From Deltaproteobacteria bacterium Ga0077539 (GTDB lineage: Bacteria > Myxococcota_A > Polyangia > Polyangiales > Ga0077539), in the NCBI GenBank assembly GCA_001465015.1, contig LNEO01000246.1:124001-188000 (forward strand): a stretch of 64,000 nucleotides of DNA, written 5' to 3'. Of the stretch, positions 50,407 to 58,659 are shown piece by piece. The number at the start of each line of letters is the position of its first letter. Position 1 is the first letter of the stretch. Both the position numbers and the translations under genes were made by a program. A model generated the notes under the pieces. The model ran no database searches, was not told the DNA's origin, and was given only the letters and a program-made list of their open reading frames with translations.

Positions 50407-51857
50407 GCGAACACCTCCCCGCGCAGCTCGTGGCCGAATTTGCGGGCGAGGTTGCCCGCGAGGACTCGGCGTCCCTGCTCGCTGCCGCGCAGGTCGGACC
50501 GGGGCGAGATCGCCGCTTCGACCGCGGCGGCGACGCGCTCCCACGCGGCCTCGTCTCGCAGCGGGCAGCCCACGAGCAGCGCCTCGACCTCGCGCAAGCG
50601 CAGCACCGTAGGCCCGACGCCCCCGTACGCGACGCGCGCCTCGCGGATCGTCGCGCCGTCGTGCGCGAGAAAAAACGCCGCGCCGACGAAGCTGATGTCC
50701 AGGTCCCTGCGCTGACAGACCTTGTAGACCCGAAACGTCGCGCCGTCGCCGAGCGCCGCGAAGCGAACGCGCGTCACGAGCTCGTCCGGCGCCATCACGG
50801 TCTCGCGATAGCCCCGGTAGAACTCGTCGATCGGCACGCGACGCACGCCCCGCGCGCTCGACAGCTCGACCTCTGCCCCGAGCGCAAACAGCGCGGGGAT
50901 CGTGTCGCCGATCGGCGAGCCAGTCGCGACGTTGCCCGCGAGCGTCCCGATGTTCTTGATTTGTGGTGACGCAAATACCCGCAGCAGCCTCGAGAAATCG
51001 GGCGCCGCCGTCGCCGCGGCGCGCTCGACTTCGCCGAGCGTGGCTCGCGCCCCGATGGTCAAGACGCCGTCTTCGAGCGTCGCGCCGTCGAGCTCGTGCA
51101 AAAGATGGAGGCTGATGGCGCGGCGCGACGTCCCCGCGGGCCAGAGCTTCTGCTTGTTGACCAGGACGCCGAGGTCGGTGTTGCCTGCGATGATTCGCGC
51201 GTCGGGGTGCGCGGCGCGAAGGGCGAAGAGCTCATCGAGCGTCGCTGGAGCGTCGATCGTCCCTCGCGCGCTGTCCTCGATGCGCAGCGAGTCCTTCGTG
51301 GCGGCGCCCAGCGACGACGCGATGTCCGCCGAGTGATGCCTCGCGACCACGGACTCGTACTTCTCGGGACGCACGTCCGCGGCGGCCTCGAGGATCGGGA
51401 GGTATCCAGTGCAACGACAGAGGTTGCCCGTCAGGTGATTGGCCACCGCCTTCGGCGACGCCTTTTCGTCGGGGTGGTGCTCGAAGTGGCCGAGCATCGC
51501 CATCACGAAGCCGGGCGTACAAAACCCGCACTGCGAGCCGTGCTTGTCGCACATCGCGCGCTGCACTTCGTGCAAGGCTCCGTCCCGCGCGACCGACTCG
51601 ATCGTGAGGACGTGCGCGCCGTCGAGCTGCGCCATCGTCAGGATGCACGCGTTGACCGGGTCGAATCGCCACGGTCGATCTCCGCCCGGCCGGCCGACGA
51701 GGACGGTGCACGCGCCGCAGTCTCCTTCGGCGCACACGACCTTGGTGCCTGTCAGGCGCTCTTCGTAGCGGAGCCAGTCGGTGACTGTGAGAAACGCGGC
51801 GTCGCCGCGAACCTCGCGGCGCACGCCGTTGACGAACAAAACGATCGCGTCTCGCAT
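50403..51857 (-). CDS. xdhA: xanthine dehydrogenase Fe-S/FAD subunit
   Basis: A 484-residue subunit. [2Fe-2S] cluster motifs are CAEGDCGAC near 42-50, then CGFCTPGFVMAM and NLCRCTGYLPIL. The FAD-binding half has AGNTDLGVLVNKQ, IKNIGTLAGNVATGSPIGD and YRETVMAPDELV. It passes electrons from the Mo site to NAD. It has the usual XdhA length. Confidence 0.92.
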   Translation of the reverse strand: MRDAIVLFVNGVRREVRGDAAFLTVTDWLRYEERLTGTKVVCAEGDCGACTVLVGRPGGDRPWRFDPVNACILTMAQLDGAHVLTIESVARDGALHEVQRAMCDKHGSQCGFCTPGFVMAMLGHFEHHPDEKASPKAVANHLTGNLCRCTGYLPILEAAADVRPEKYESVVARHHSADIASSLGAATKDSLRIEDSARGTIDAPATLDELFALRAAHPDARIIAGNTDLGVLVNKQKLWPAGTSRRAISLHLLHELDGATLEDGVLTIGARATLGEVERAAATAAPDFSRLLRVFASPQIKNIGTLAGNVATGSPIGDTIPALFALGAEVELSSARGVRRVPIDEFYRGYRETVMAPDELVTRVRFAALGDGATFRVYKVCQRRDLDISFVGAAFFLAHDGATIREARVAYGGVGPTVLRLREVEALLVGCPLRDEAAWERVAAAVEAAISPRSDLRGSEQGRRVLAGNLARKFGHELRGEVFA

Positions 51858-51909
51858 GGGATATTGGAGCCAGCGAGGGTATCACGCAGTGCCGGACGCG
51901 AGGCAGCGA

Positions 51910-52803
51910 CTAGCGTTGCATGGCCTCGCGAGCCACCTGCGCCATCGCCTCGGCGAGGTCGTCCTGGTCGTTGGGACACTCGGCGCGAACGAGCTCGATT
52001 CCGCGGTCGGACGCCCACGCCTTCGCTTCGATGTCCAGGTCGTAGAGCACCTCGACGTGATCCGAGAGAAACCCGATGGCGACGATGACCACTCGAGCTG
52101 CCTTTTCGCTGGCGAGCGCGTCGAAGCTCGCGACGAGGTCGGGCCCGAGCCAGGGGCCTTCGCTGGCCCCTTGCGACTGATAGGCGAGCGACCACCGATC
52201 GCGCGAGAGGCCGAGCTCCTTGGCGACCTCCTCGCACGCGTGCGAGACGAGCGTGGGGTAGGGATCTCCGCGCTCGACCACCATCGTGGGAAGGCTGTGC
52301 GCGGTAAACAGGACCCTCGTGCCTTCTTCGAGCGCTCCTGCGGCGCGCGCGCGCTGCGCAAAGACGCGGACCAGCGACGGGTGCGAGCCCCACGGCCCGA
52401 CCTTGATGAGCGAAACGCGCTTCTCGGGGTCGAGCTCAGCGAGCGCCTGGGCCACGGGCTCGTGGTAGATGCCCGTCGAAAACGGCGCCGCAGGCAGCGA
52501 GACGAGCCGCTCGACGCCATCCGAAACCGCGCGCGACACGGCGTCGCGGATCGACGGCCCCCAGAGGCGCATTCCAACGTACCCGAGCGCCCCGAGCTTC
52601 GCTGCGGCACCGCGCGCCTGGCCTTCGGTGAGCTCGGTCAACGGCGAGCGCCCGCCGATCGCGCGGTATCGGTGCGTCACCTCGGTGATCAGCGCTGGCG
52701 AGGCAGGGCGGCCCCGGCGAATCACCGTCAAAAAAGCGGGGAGCTCTTCGAGCGATTGGACTGTTCCGTGCGCGGAGACGAGCAAGCCTGTGCGTGGTGC
52801 CAT
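51910..52803 (-). CDS. hemH: ferrochelatase
   Basis: A 297-residue enzyme that inserts iron into protoporphyrin IX in the last step of haem b synthesis. VLFTAHSLPTMV carries the metal-binding His, and AIGFLSDHVEVLYDLDIEA the catalytic Glu. The ATG at 52803 is the simplest start (MAPRTGLLVSAHGTV). It is somewhat shorter than E. coli HemH, as in many bacteria. It is divergent from the ATP-grasp gene. Confidence 0.9.
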   Translation of the reverse strand: MAPRTGLLVSAHGTVQSLEELPAFLTVIRRGRPASPALITEVTHRYRAIGGRSPLTELTEGQARGAAAKLGALGYVGMRLWGPSIRDAVSRAVSDGVERLVSLPAAPFSTGIYHEPVAQALAELDPEKRVSLIKVGPWGSHPSLVRVFAQRARAAGALEEGTRVLFTAHSLPTMVVERGDPYPTLVSHACEEVAKELGLSRDRWSLAYQSQGASEGPWLGPDLVASFDALASEKAARVVIVAIGFLSDHVEVLYDLDIEAKAWASDRGIELVRAECPNDQDDLAEAMAQVAREAMQR

Positions 52804-52871
52804 CGGTGTCTTCGGTGCGATGCCCGGACAGCCAGAGCGTTGTAAAGAGCGTACTCGCGCGCGGTTTGCGA

Positions 52872-52877
52872 TACATT
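52872..52877 (+). promoter_or_regulatory. possible -10 element TACATT, very short leader
   Basis: TACATT ends 8 bases before the GTG start of the ATP-grasp gene, in the 82-base gap divergent from hemH. A leaderless transcript would follow. No good -35 was found. Confidence 0.3.
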
Positions 52878-52885
52878 GCCGCGCC

Positions 52886-54097
52886 GTGAGTGAGACGAGC
52901 CGCCCCAAGACCATTCTGTGCGTTTCGAGCTTCTTCAAGGGCAATCGCTTCATCGAGCAGGCCAAGAAGCTCGGATGGAAGACGGTGCTCTTGACCGTCG
53001 AGAGCATTCTCAAAGAGCCGTGGTCGCGCCACGCGCTCGATGAAGTGTTCGCGATGCCCAACTTCACCGACCGGCGAGCGGTCATCAACGCGGTGGCGTT
53101 TCTCGCGCGGACCCGCAAGTTCGACCGCATCGCGCCGCTCGATGACTTCGACGTCGAGCTCGTGGCGCACCTCCGCGAGCACCTGCGCATCCCAGGCATG
53201 GGAGACACCACCGCGAGGTACTTCCGCGACAAGCTCGCGATGCGCGCCCGCGCCAAGGACCGCGGGATCCTCGTGCCCGACTTCGTCCACGCGCTCAACC
53301 ACGACGAGGTGCGCCAGTACCTCGCCAACGTCGAGGGCCCTTGGGTGCTCAAGCCCCGCAGCGAGGCCTCGAGCGTAGGCATCAAGAAGATCCGCAAGCC
53401 CGAGGAGCTCTGGCCGATCCTCGAGCAGCTCGGCGACCAGCAGAGCTACTACCTCCTCGAGAAGATGATTCCTGGTGACTGTTATCATGTCGACTCGGTC
53501 ATCTGGGAGAAGAGCGTCGTGTTCGCCGAGGCGAGCAAGTATCGGCGTCCGATGCTCGAGGTCTCGCACGAGGGCGGGATCTTCGCGTCGCGCTCGCTGC
53601 CGAGAGACGGCGACGAGGCCACCGCGCTGCGCGCGATCAACGCCGACGTGATCCGCGAGTTCGGTCACGTGCGCGGCGTCGCGCACACTGAGTTCATCCG
53701 CAGCGCCAACGACGGTCGCTTCTACTTTCTCGAGACCGCTGCGCGCGTCGGCGGCGCGGGGATCTCGGACCTCGTCGAGGCCGCCACCGGGGTCAACCTC
53801 TGGGAAGAGTGGGCGAAGATCGAGATCTCACAGGGAGAAACGCCCTACACTCCGCCCGCGGCGCGCAACGACTACGCAGGCATCATCGTGTCGCTCACCC
53901 GCTTCGAGCACCCCGACAGCGCGCCCTTCAACGATCCCGAAATCGTGTGGCGCATGAACGACAAGCCGTGGCACCTCGGCCTCGTCGTTCGCTCGGCAGA
54001 CCCGGCGCGAGTCGAGCAGCTCATCGAGAACTACGTTCCTCGAATCCAGCGCGACTTCCACGCGGTGATTCCTCCCAAGGACCAGGCGACGAGCTGA
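52886..54097 (+). CDS. ATP-grasp family protein
   Basis: A 403-residue protein from the GTG at 52886; the longer open frame upstream is antisense to hemH. ATP-grasp features are GPWVLKPRSEASSVGIKKI, YYLLEKMIPGDCYHVDSVI and FIRSANDGRFYFLETAARVGGAG with the metal-binding acid residues. It resembles carboxylate-amine ligases such as PurK, BacD and carbamoyl-phosphate-like enzymes. The N-terminal preATP-grasp domain is typical (ILCVSSFFKGNRFIEQAKKLG). Substrate unknown. Confidence 0.82.
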   Translation: MSETSRPKTILCVSSFFKGNRFIEQAKKLGWKTVLLTVESILKEPWSRHALDEVFAMPNFTDRRAVINAVAFLARTRKFDRIAPLDDFDVELVAHLREHLRIPGMGDTTARYFRDKLAMRARAKDRGILVPDFVHALNHDEVRQYLANVEGPWVLKPRSEASSVGIKKIRKPEELWPILEQLGDQQSYYLLEKMIPGDCYHVDSVIWEKSVVFAEASKYRRPMLEVSHEGGIFASRSLPRDGDEATALRAINADVIREFGHVRGVAHTEFIRSANDGRFYFLETAARVGGAGISDLVEAATGVNLWEEWAKIEISQGETPYTPPAARNDYAGIIVSLTRFEHPDSAPFNDPEIVWRMNDKPWHLGLVVRSADPARVEQLIENYVPRIQRDFHAVIPPKDQATS

Positions 54098-54119
54098 GCG
54101 ATCACCAGGGACGATCCCG

Positions 54120-55700
54120 TCAGCGTGATCGGTCGAAGGTGGGCTGTCCCAGGATCAGCCCGTCGACGTCCTCTTGACCACGAGGGCGACGGGTGTTGGT
54201 CCGGCGACCGGGCGAGTTCGTGCGCCGTCCCGGAGTTGCCGAGGGCTCGGTCGCCGCAACGCCCGCGTCCTGATCGGCCGCTTGTTGCCCAGCGCCCGCT
54301 GCCCCGACTTGCTCGCCCGTCGACGGCCCCGCTGTGCCCAAAGGCACAACAGGAACGCTCACCACCCGCTCGACCACTCGCGTCTGAACGTCAGGCTTTC
54401 TGGTCATCGCCACGATCGCCGTGACGCCCAGAGCGACGATCGCGACCGAGCTGACCACGGCGATCGCGATCAGCTTGCTCTTGCCACTCACGCCTGGCTG
54501 AGCGATCGACGTGCTCGGGTTGGTCGTCGTACCCGTGCGACGCACCTCCGAGACCACGAACTCACCTGTCCGCTTCTGGGACGCGCTCATCGGCGTCGGC
54601 GTCTGCGTCGACCACCCGCTTCGAAGCCGCGCTCGCTCGCGCGCGAGCTTGTCACCGACGGTGAGCTTCACGAAATCCGCGACGACGTGCGTCGGCGCCG
54701 CGAACCCGAGCGCCTCGAGCGCTCGCGCGAAGTCCTGCGCGCTGTTCCACCGACGAGCGGGGTCGCGCTCGAGCGCTCGCATCACCACGGCCTCGACCTC
54801 AGCGGGGATCGACGGGGCCACGGCGCTCAACGGCGTGACCTCGTGATGCAGGATCACGCCGATCGTCTCCATGTCCGTCGCCGCGCGAAACAAGCGTCGA
54901 CCCGAGAGCATCTCCCAGCACACGACGCCCATCGCGAACACATCGACGCGACGGTCGATGCCGGTGGGGTTGGTGAGCTGCTCGGGCGCCATGTACGCGA
55001 TCTTGCCCTTGAGCTCTCCCTCTCTCGTGTGGCTCGCCCGGCCCGCGGCCTTGGCGATCCCGAAGTCCGTCACCCGCGCGACGCCGTCGATCCCGACGAG
55101 CACGTTCTGCGGCGAGATGTCGCGATGGATCAGGTCGAGCGGCGCTCCGTCGTCGTCCCTCAGGTCGTGCGCCGCGTGCAGCCCTTCGAGCGCGTCGATC
55201 GCGCAGCGCATCGCGATCGGCAGCGGAAGCCCCTCGCGTTGGCGCGTGACGTGCTCTTTGACGAGCCCCGAGAGCCGATCGCCCTCGACGTACTCCATCA
55301 CCAAGAAGGGCGCATCACCATCCTCGACGTCGAGCGTCGCGACCACGTTTGGATGGCGAATCCTCGCTGCGAGCCGCGCCTCTTCGATGAACGCCGAGAC
55401 GAACTCCTCGTCTCGCTCGAGGTGCGGGTGCATTCGCTTGATCGCGACCAGCCGAGAAAAACCTCGGGCTCCGACCGCGCGACCGAGAAACACCGTCGCC
55501 ATTCCGCCCGAGGCGATTTCACCCAACAGCTCGTAGCGACCGAGGCGAATGCCATCGGTGTTGGCTGCCAACGCTGTTTCGGTGCCCGCCTCTACGGTCA
55601 CTGCCCCGAAAGCGTGCCCCGTTGCCGAGGCGTTGTCACGTCCCGAGCACGCTTGCCGCCACGCCGATCGGATTTCGTCGACGACGCGGCGCTGCGTCAC
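54120..55700 (-). CDS. transmembrane Ser/Thr protein kinase
   Basis: A 526-residue Hanks-type kinase: glycine loop GEIASGGMATVF, VAIKRMHPH (Lys), HRDISPQN catalytic loop, DFG, APEQ motif and the end at about residue 320. A membrane helix (KLIAIAVVSSVAIVALGVTAIVA) follows a Thr-rich juxtamembrane segment, and the C-terminal tail of about 95 residues outside the membrane is Pro/Thr/Arg-rich with no PASTA or repeat domain. This kinase layout is abundant in Myxococcota. The GTG at 55700 is the longest start. Confidence 0.9.
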   Translation of the reverse strand: MTQRRVVDEIRSAWRQACSGRDNASATGHAFGAVTVEAGTETALAANTDGIRLGRYELLGEIASGGMATVFLGRAVGARGFSRLVAIKRMHPHLERDEEFVSAFIEEARLAARIRHPNVVATLDVEDGDAPFLVMEYVEGDRLSGLVKEHVTRQREGLPLPIAMRCAIDALEGLHAAHDLRDDDGAPLDLIHRDISPQNVLVGIDGVARVTDFGIAKAAGRASHTREGELKGKIAYMAPEQLTNPTGIDRRVDVFAMGVVCWEMLSGRRLFRAATDMETIGVILHHEVTPLSAVAPSIPAEVEAVVMRALERDPARRWNSAQDFARALEALGFAAPTHVVADFVKLTVGDKLARERARLRSGWSTQTPTPMSASQKRTGEFVVSEVRRTGTTTNPSTSIAQPGVSGKSKLIAIAVVSSVAIVALGVTAIVAMTRKPDVQTRVVERVVSVPVVPLGTAGPSTGEQVGAAGAGQQAADQDAGVAATEPSATPGRRTNSPGRRTNTRRPRGQEDVDGLILGQPTFDRSR

Positions 55701-55729
55701 GCGATCGCACGGCGCAGTGCATCACACGC

Positions 55730-55744
55730 GCGTACACTGTACGC
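55730..55744. promoter_or_regulatory. perfect 15-base dyad upstream of kinase
   Basis: GCGTACA-C-TGTACGC (7+1+7) lies in the 46-base gap between the TPR-like gene and the kinase gene, both on the minus strand. Read on that strand it contains TACAGT, a possible -10, so operator and promoter may overlap. Confidence 0.4.
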
Positions 55745-55746
55745 AA

Positions 55747-56742
55747 TCAGAATTGACCGACGACCGCAGCACCGCCAAGCGTCGGCAACAGAGAAATCGT
55801 TGTCGATTGCGAAGCCGGGGGCTGCTCGCTCGCCGCGGGACGAGCCGGCGCAAACGACCACCGCGTGAAGACCGCGAAGCCCACAGCAGCGGCGGTCACG
55901 ACGGAGCCGGCGACCAACAATCCCGTCGTTCGATCCTCCGCCGCGTACACGGCGCGCTCCTGCTCGGGGATAAAAATTCCCATATTCGCGTTCTCGATGA
56001 GGCGCCGTCCGCGCGGCAACGCATCGGCGACCCACGCGATCGTCGCGCCCGTCAGCAGCCCGAGGCCGACGACTCCGGTCGCGATCGGAACCGCTGGATG
56101 AAACCGAAACGCAGGCGGCGGCGGAGGAACCACCGGCGCCGTATCACGGCGCGGCGGTGGGGGCGGCGGCGGCGGACGGCTGAAGGCGACTTCGCCCGTC
56201 GCGCCCGCGCGCGCTTCGATCGTTCGACGCTGCGCGAGCGTCTCGCCGAAATGCGCGGTGAGCGTGCGCGAACCGGGCTCGAGAAAGAAGTCTCGTCGCG
56301 TCTGGAGCACGCCGTCGACCTCGACCTCGCACTCAGCGTCGCAGGCGATCACCGCGCGAAACAGCTGCGGTGTGAGCTCGGTCAACGACTGCTGCGCGAT
56401 GCGCGACGCGGCGCGCTGCGTGGGATAGCGCTCGAGCATCTCGAGGGCCAGCGTCGCGGCGCGAGTCATGTGATACGCGCCCTCGCTCTGGCGATGCGAT
56501 CGGATCGCGCCGAGCAACGCTTGCCACGACGGAGCGCTTCGATACGACGCTTCGTAGAAGTTCGCCGCGGCGTTGAAATCGCGGCGCAAGTAGCGCTCAC
56601 CCGCGCGGCGAAAGGCCTCTTCTGCGGCCCGAACGTCCTGTGCGTGCGCGTCTCGCGCGACGCTCGTGGTCGCGACGAGCGCGCTCAACGCGAGGATCGC
56701 AGGCAGCCATCGTGCTCTTCGGGCAGTGCGGCGAAGCTCCAT
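55747..56742 (-). CDS. exported TPR/PEGA-like protein with two membrane spans
   Basis: A 331-residue protein with a signal peptide (LPAILALSALVATTSVARDAHA). TPR-like helices follow (AEEAFRRAGERYLRRDFNAAANFYEASYRSAPSWQALL), then a PEGA-like beta segment (VIACDAECEVEVDGVLQTRRDFFLEPGSRTLTAHFG), a poly-Pro linker and two membrane helices near the end. This plan is common next to Ser/Thr kinases in Polyangia, and it sits directly upstream of one. TACCAT lies 15 bases before the ATG. Confidence 0.7.
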   Translation of the reverse strand: MELRRTARRARWLPAILALSALVATTSVARDAHAQDVRAAEEAFRRAGERYLRRDFNAAANFYEASYRSAPSWQALLGAIRSHRQSEGAYHMTRAATLALEMLERYPTQRAASRIAQQSLTELTPQLFRAVIACDAECEVEVDGVLQTRRDFFLEPGSRTLTAHFGETLAQRRTIEARAGATGEVAFSRPPPPPPPPRRDTAPVVPPPPPAFRFHPAVPIATGVVGLGLLTGATIAWVADALPRGRRLIENANMGIFIPEQERAVYAAEDRTTGLLVAGSVVTAAAVGFAVFTRWSFAPARPAASEQPPASQSTTISLLPTLGGAAVVGQF

Positions 56743-56779
56743 CTGCGGCAGCGATGGTACACCGTCTCGCCGTCGACAA

Positions 56780-57493
56780 TCACCGATCGTAGCGCTTCTC
56801 GATGGTCGATCGGCTGGTGACCGCCTCGCGCGCGAGCTCGTCGGCGCGCTCGTTGAGCAGCACGCCCGAGTGCCCAGGAACGTAGTGCAGCGTCACGTTG
56901 CGCCGCCCAGCGAGCTTCGCGCGGATGGCGAGCACCAGCTCGGTGTTGGCCTTCGCCTTCCAGCCCTTGGAGAGAACGCCGATCGAATACTGCGAGTCGG
57001 TGTGAATCGCGAGCGGCCGCGTGTCGTCCGGCGCCGCTTCGAGCGCGCGCAACACCGCCGTGAGCTCGGCGATGTTGTTCGTCCCTGTCCCGAGGTACTC
57101 GCTGCGCTCGAGGCGCGAGCGGCCGTCGATGAGCACCATTCCAAGCCCTGCGGGCCCGGGATTTCCGCTGCAAGCGCCGTCGGCGTACACGATGATCGCG
57201 CCGTCGGCGATCTTGGGTCCGTCGACCCCGCCCTTCGCGAGGGCCGCCGCCTTCGTCGTGCGCGTCCCGCCCTTGCTCGGCCCGGCCCCGTCTTCGACCA
57301 CCGCGCAGTGATCGTCGGGCATCACTTTGGAGCCGTCGATCGGCTCGAGGTTCTTCACCGCCGCGTGGTAGGCCTTCGGGACCTTCGCGTTGTAGCGGAT
57401 CTCGACGCGGCCCGCGGCTGCGATCGGGTTGCCTTCATCGTCGACGCGAGCCCACACCTCGCTGTCCCTCAATCGCATCTTTCGCCACGCCAT
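56780..57493 (-). CDS. rnhA: ribonuclease HI with N-terminal extension
   Basis: A 237-residue protein from the ATG at 57493. The RNase H domain is residues 100-230: IIVYADGACSGNPGPAG (first Asp), NNIAELTAVLRAL (Glu), IHTDSQYSIGVLSKGW (Asp), HYVPGHSGVLLNERADELAREA (His and last Asp). All catalytic residues are kept, so it should cut RNA in RNA-DNA hybrids. The N-terminal 100 residues (WARVDDEGNPIAAAGRVEIRYN and an Ala/Lys linker) are not the viroplasmin domain; I do not recognise them. Confidence 0.88.
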   Translation of the reverse strand: MAWRKMRLRDSEVWARVDDEGNPIAAAGRVEIRYNAKVPKAYHAAVKNLEPIDGSKVMPDDHCAVVEDGAGPSKGGTRTTKAAALAKGGVDGPKIADGAIIVYADGACSGNPGPAGLGMVLIDGRSRLERSEYLGTGTNNIAELTAVLRALEAAPDDTRPLAIHTDSQYSIGVLSKGWKAKANTELVLAIRAKLAGRRNVTLHYVPGHSGVLLNERADELAREAVTSRSTIEKRYDR

Positions 57494-57566
57494 CGTCGCT
57501 GACCTGTCCACGTCGGGATAACACCGCTCGCGACGAGCGGGGTACTTTTCGAGCGTCACCCATCGG

Positions 57567-58643
57567 ATGCAAACCTCCCCACCGAGCCCGGCGCTCCCGA
57601 GCACTGCTCGCGCGTTGATCGTTGTGGCGCTGATCGCCACGGCGCTCGGCGGGTACGCGCTCGGGCGGCGCGCGCGAGGGCGCGAGGGCGCGAGCGCTTC
57701 TCAGGCTCAGCGCGCGTCGATCGACCCTGCGACGATCGTTCCTCACGGAACGCGCTTCGTGCTCGCGGTGGATATCCACCGCGCGCGCAGCGCTCCGTCG
57801 ACAGCGGAGCTGTTCTCGTCGTTTGTCGGCGACGATTGCCGCGGGCGGATCGCGCCGCGCGTGCAGCGAATGTTCGTCTTTGCGAGAGACGCGACGCTCG
57901 ACGAGAGCGCCTTCGTCTTCGAGACCTCGGCGCAGCGCGACGAGCTCGCGCAGTGCCTCCGCGACGGTCGATCGAACCTCGACCGCACGACCGTTCGCTA
58001 CCGCGGGATCGAGCTGTCTCGCGCGGGCTCTCAGCGACCGAGGGAGCTGCTGCCTACGCAGGACACGAGCGACGTCGCCGCGCTGCCCGGCGGGCTCTTG
58101 ATCGCGGGCCCCTCGAGCGCCGTCGCCGCGATCATCGACCGCGCGTTGGACCCCGCGCCCTCCGACGCGGCCTCCGCGCTCGGGCCGCCGCTGAGCGCCC
58201 TGCACGACCGGCTCGACCGCGGCTATACGGTCGCGCTGTTGTCGCTCGCGCGACCCACGACCGGCAGGCTCGGCTCGCTGTTCGCCAACGTCGAGGGCTT
58301 CGCGGTCGGGCTCTACGCCCGCGATCGTCTTCGCGTCGAGGCGCACTTCGTGAGCAACAACTTCGACACGCCGCGGACGCTCGCAGACACGCTCGTGCTC
58401 CAGCGAGACGAGGCGCGGGCGCAGGTCGCTCTGCCGAATCTTCAGCGCATCCTCGGCGAGCTCCGCGTCGACCGACTCGCCACGAGCGTTCGGCTTCGCG
58501 CGGAGCTGTCTGCGAGCGACGTCGCGTCGGTCGTCGCCGCGCTTCGCCTCGCGCTCGCGAGCGCGGCGGACGCCCCCGACGGCCCAGCGGCTCTCGCAGA
58601 GGACTCCGCGGACGGAGGACGCCGCGCGGACGCAGCACGGTGA
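57567..58643 (+). CDS. unknown membrane-anchored protein
   Basis: A 358-residue protein with a single N-terminal helix (ARALIVVALIATALGGYALGRR) and an extracytoplasmic domain of about 310 residues rich in Arg/Ala (VLAVDIHRARSAPSTAELFSSFVG; GGLLIAGPSSAVAAIIDRAL; GRLGSLFANVEGFAVGLYARDRLRVEAHF). The pattern recalls DUF3352-like exported proteins of Myxococcota, from memory. The family is not confirmed. Confidence 0.55.
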   Translation: MQTSPPSPALPSTARALIVVALIATALGGYALGRRARGREGASASQAQRASIDPATIVPHGTRFVLAVDIHRARSAPSTAELFSSFVGDDCRGRIAPRVQRMFVFARDATLDESAFVFETSAQRDELAQCLRDGRSNLDRTTVRYRGIELSRAGSQRPRELLPTQDTSDVAALPGGLLIAGPSSAVAAIIDRALDPAPSDAASALGPPLSALHDRLDRGYTVALLSLARPTTGRLGSLFANVEGFAVGLYARDRLRVEAHFVSNNFDTPRTLADTLVLQRDEARAQVALPNLQRILGELRVDRLATSVRLRAELSASDVASVVAALRLALASAADAPDGPAALAEDSADGGRRADAAR

Positions 58644-58659
58644 TCCTCACTCCGTCGTT

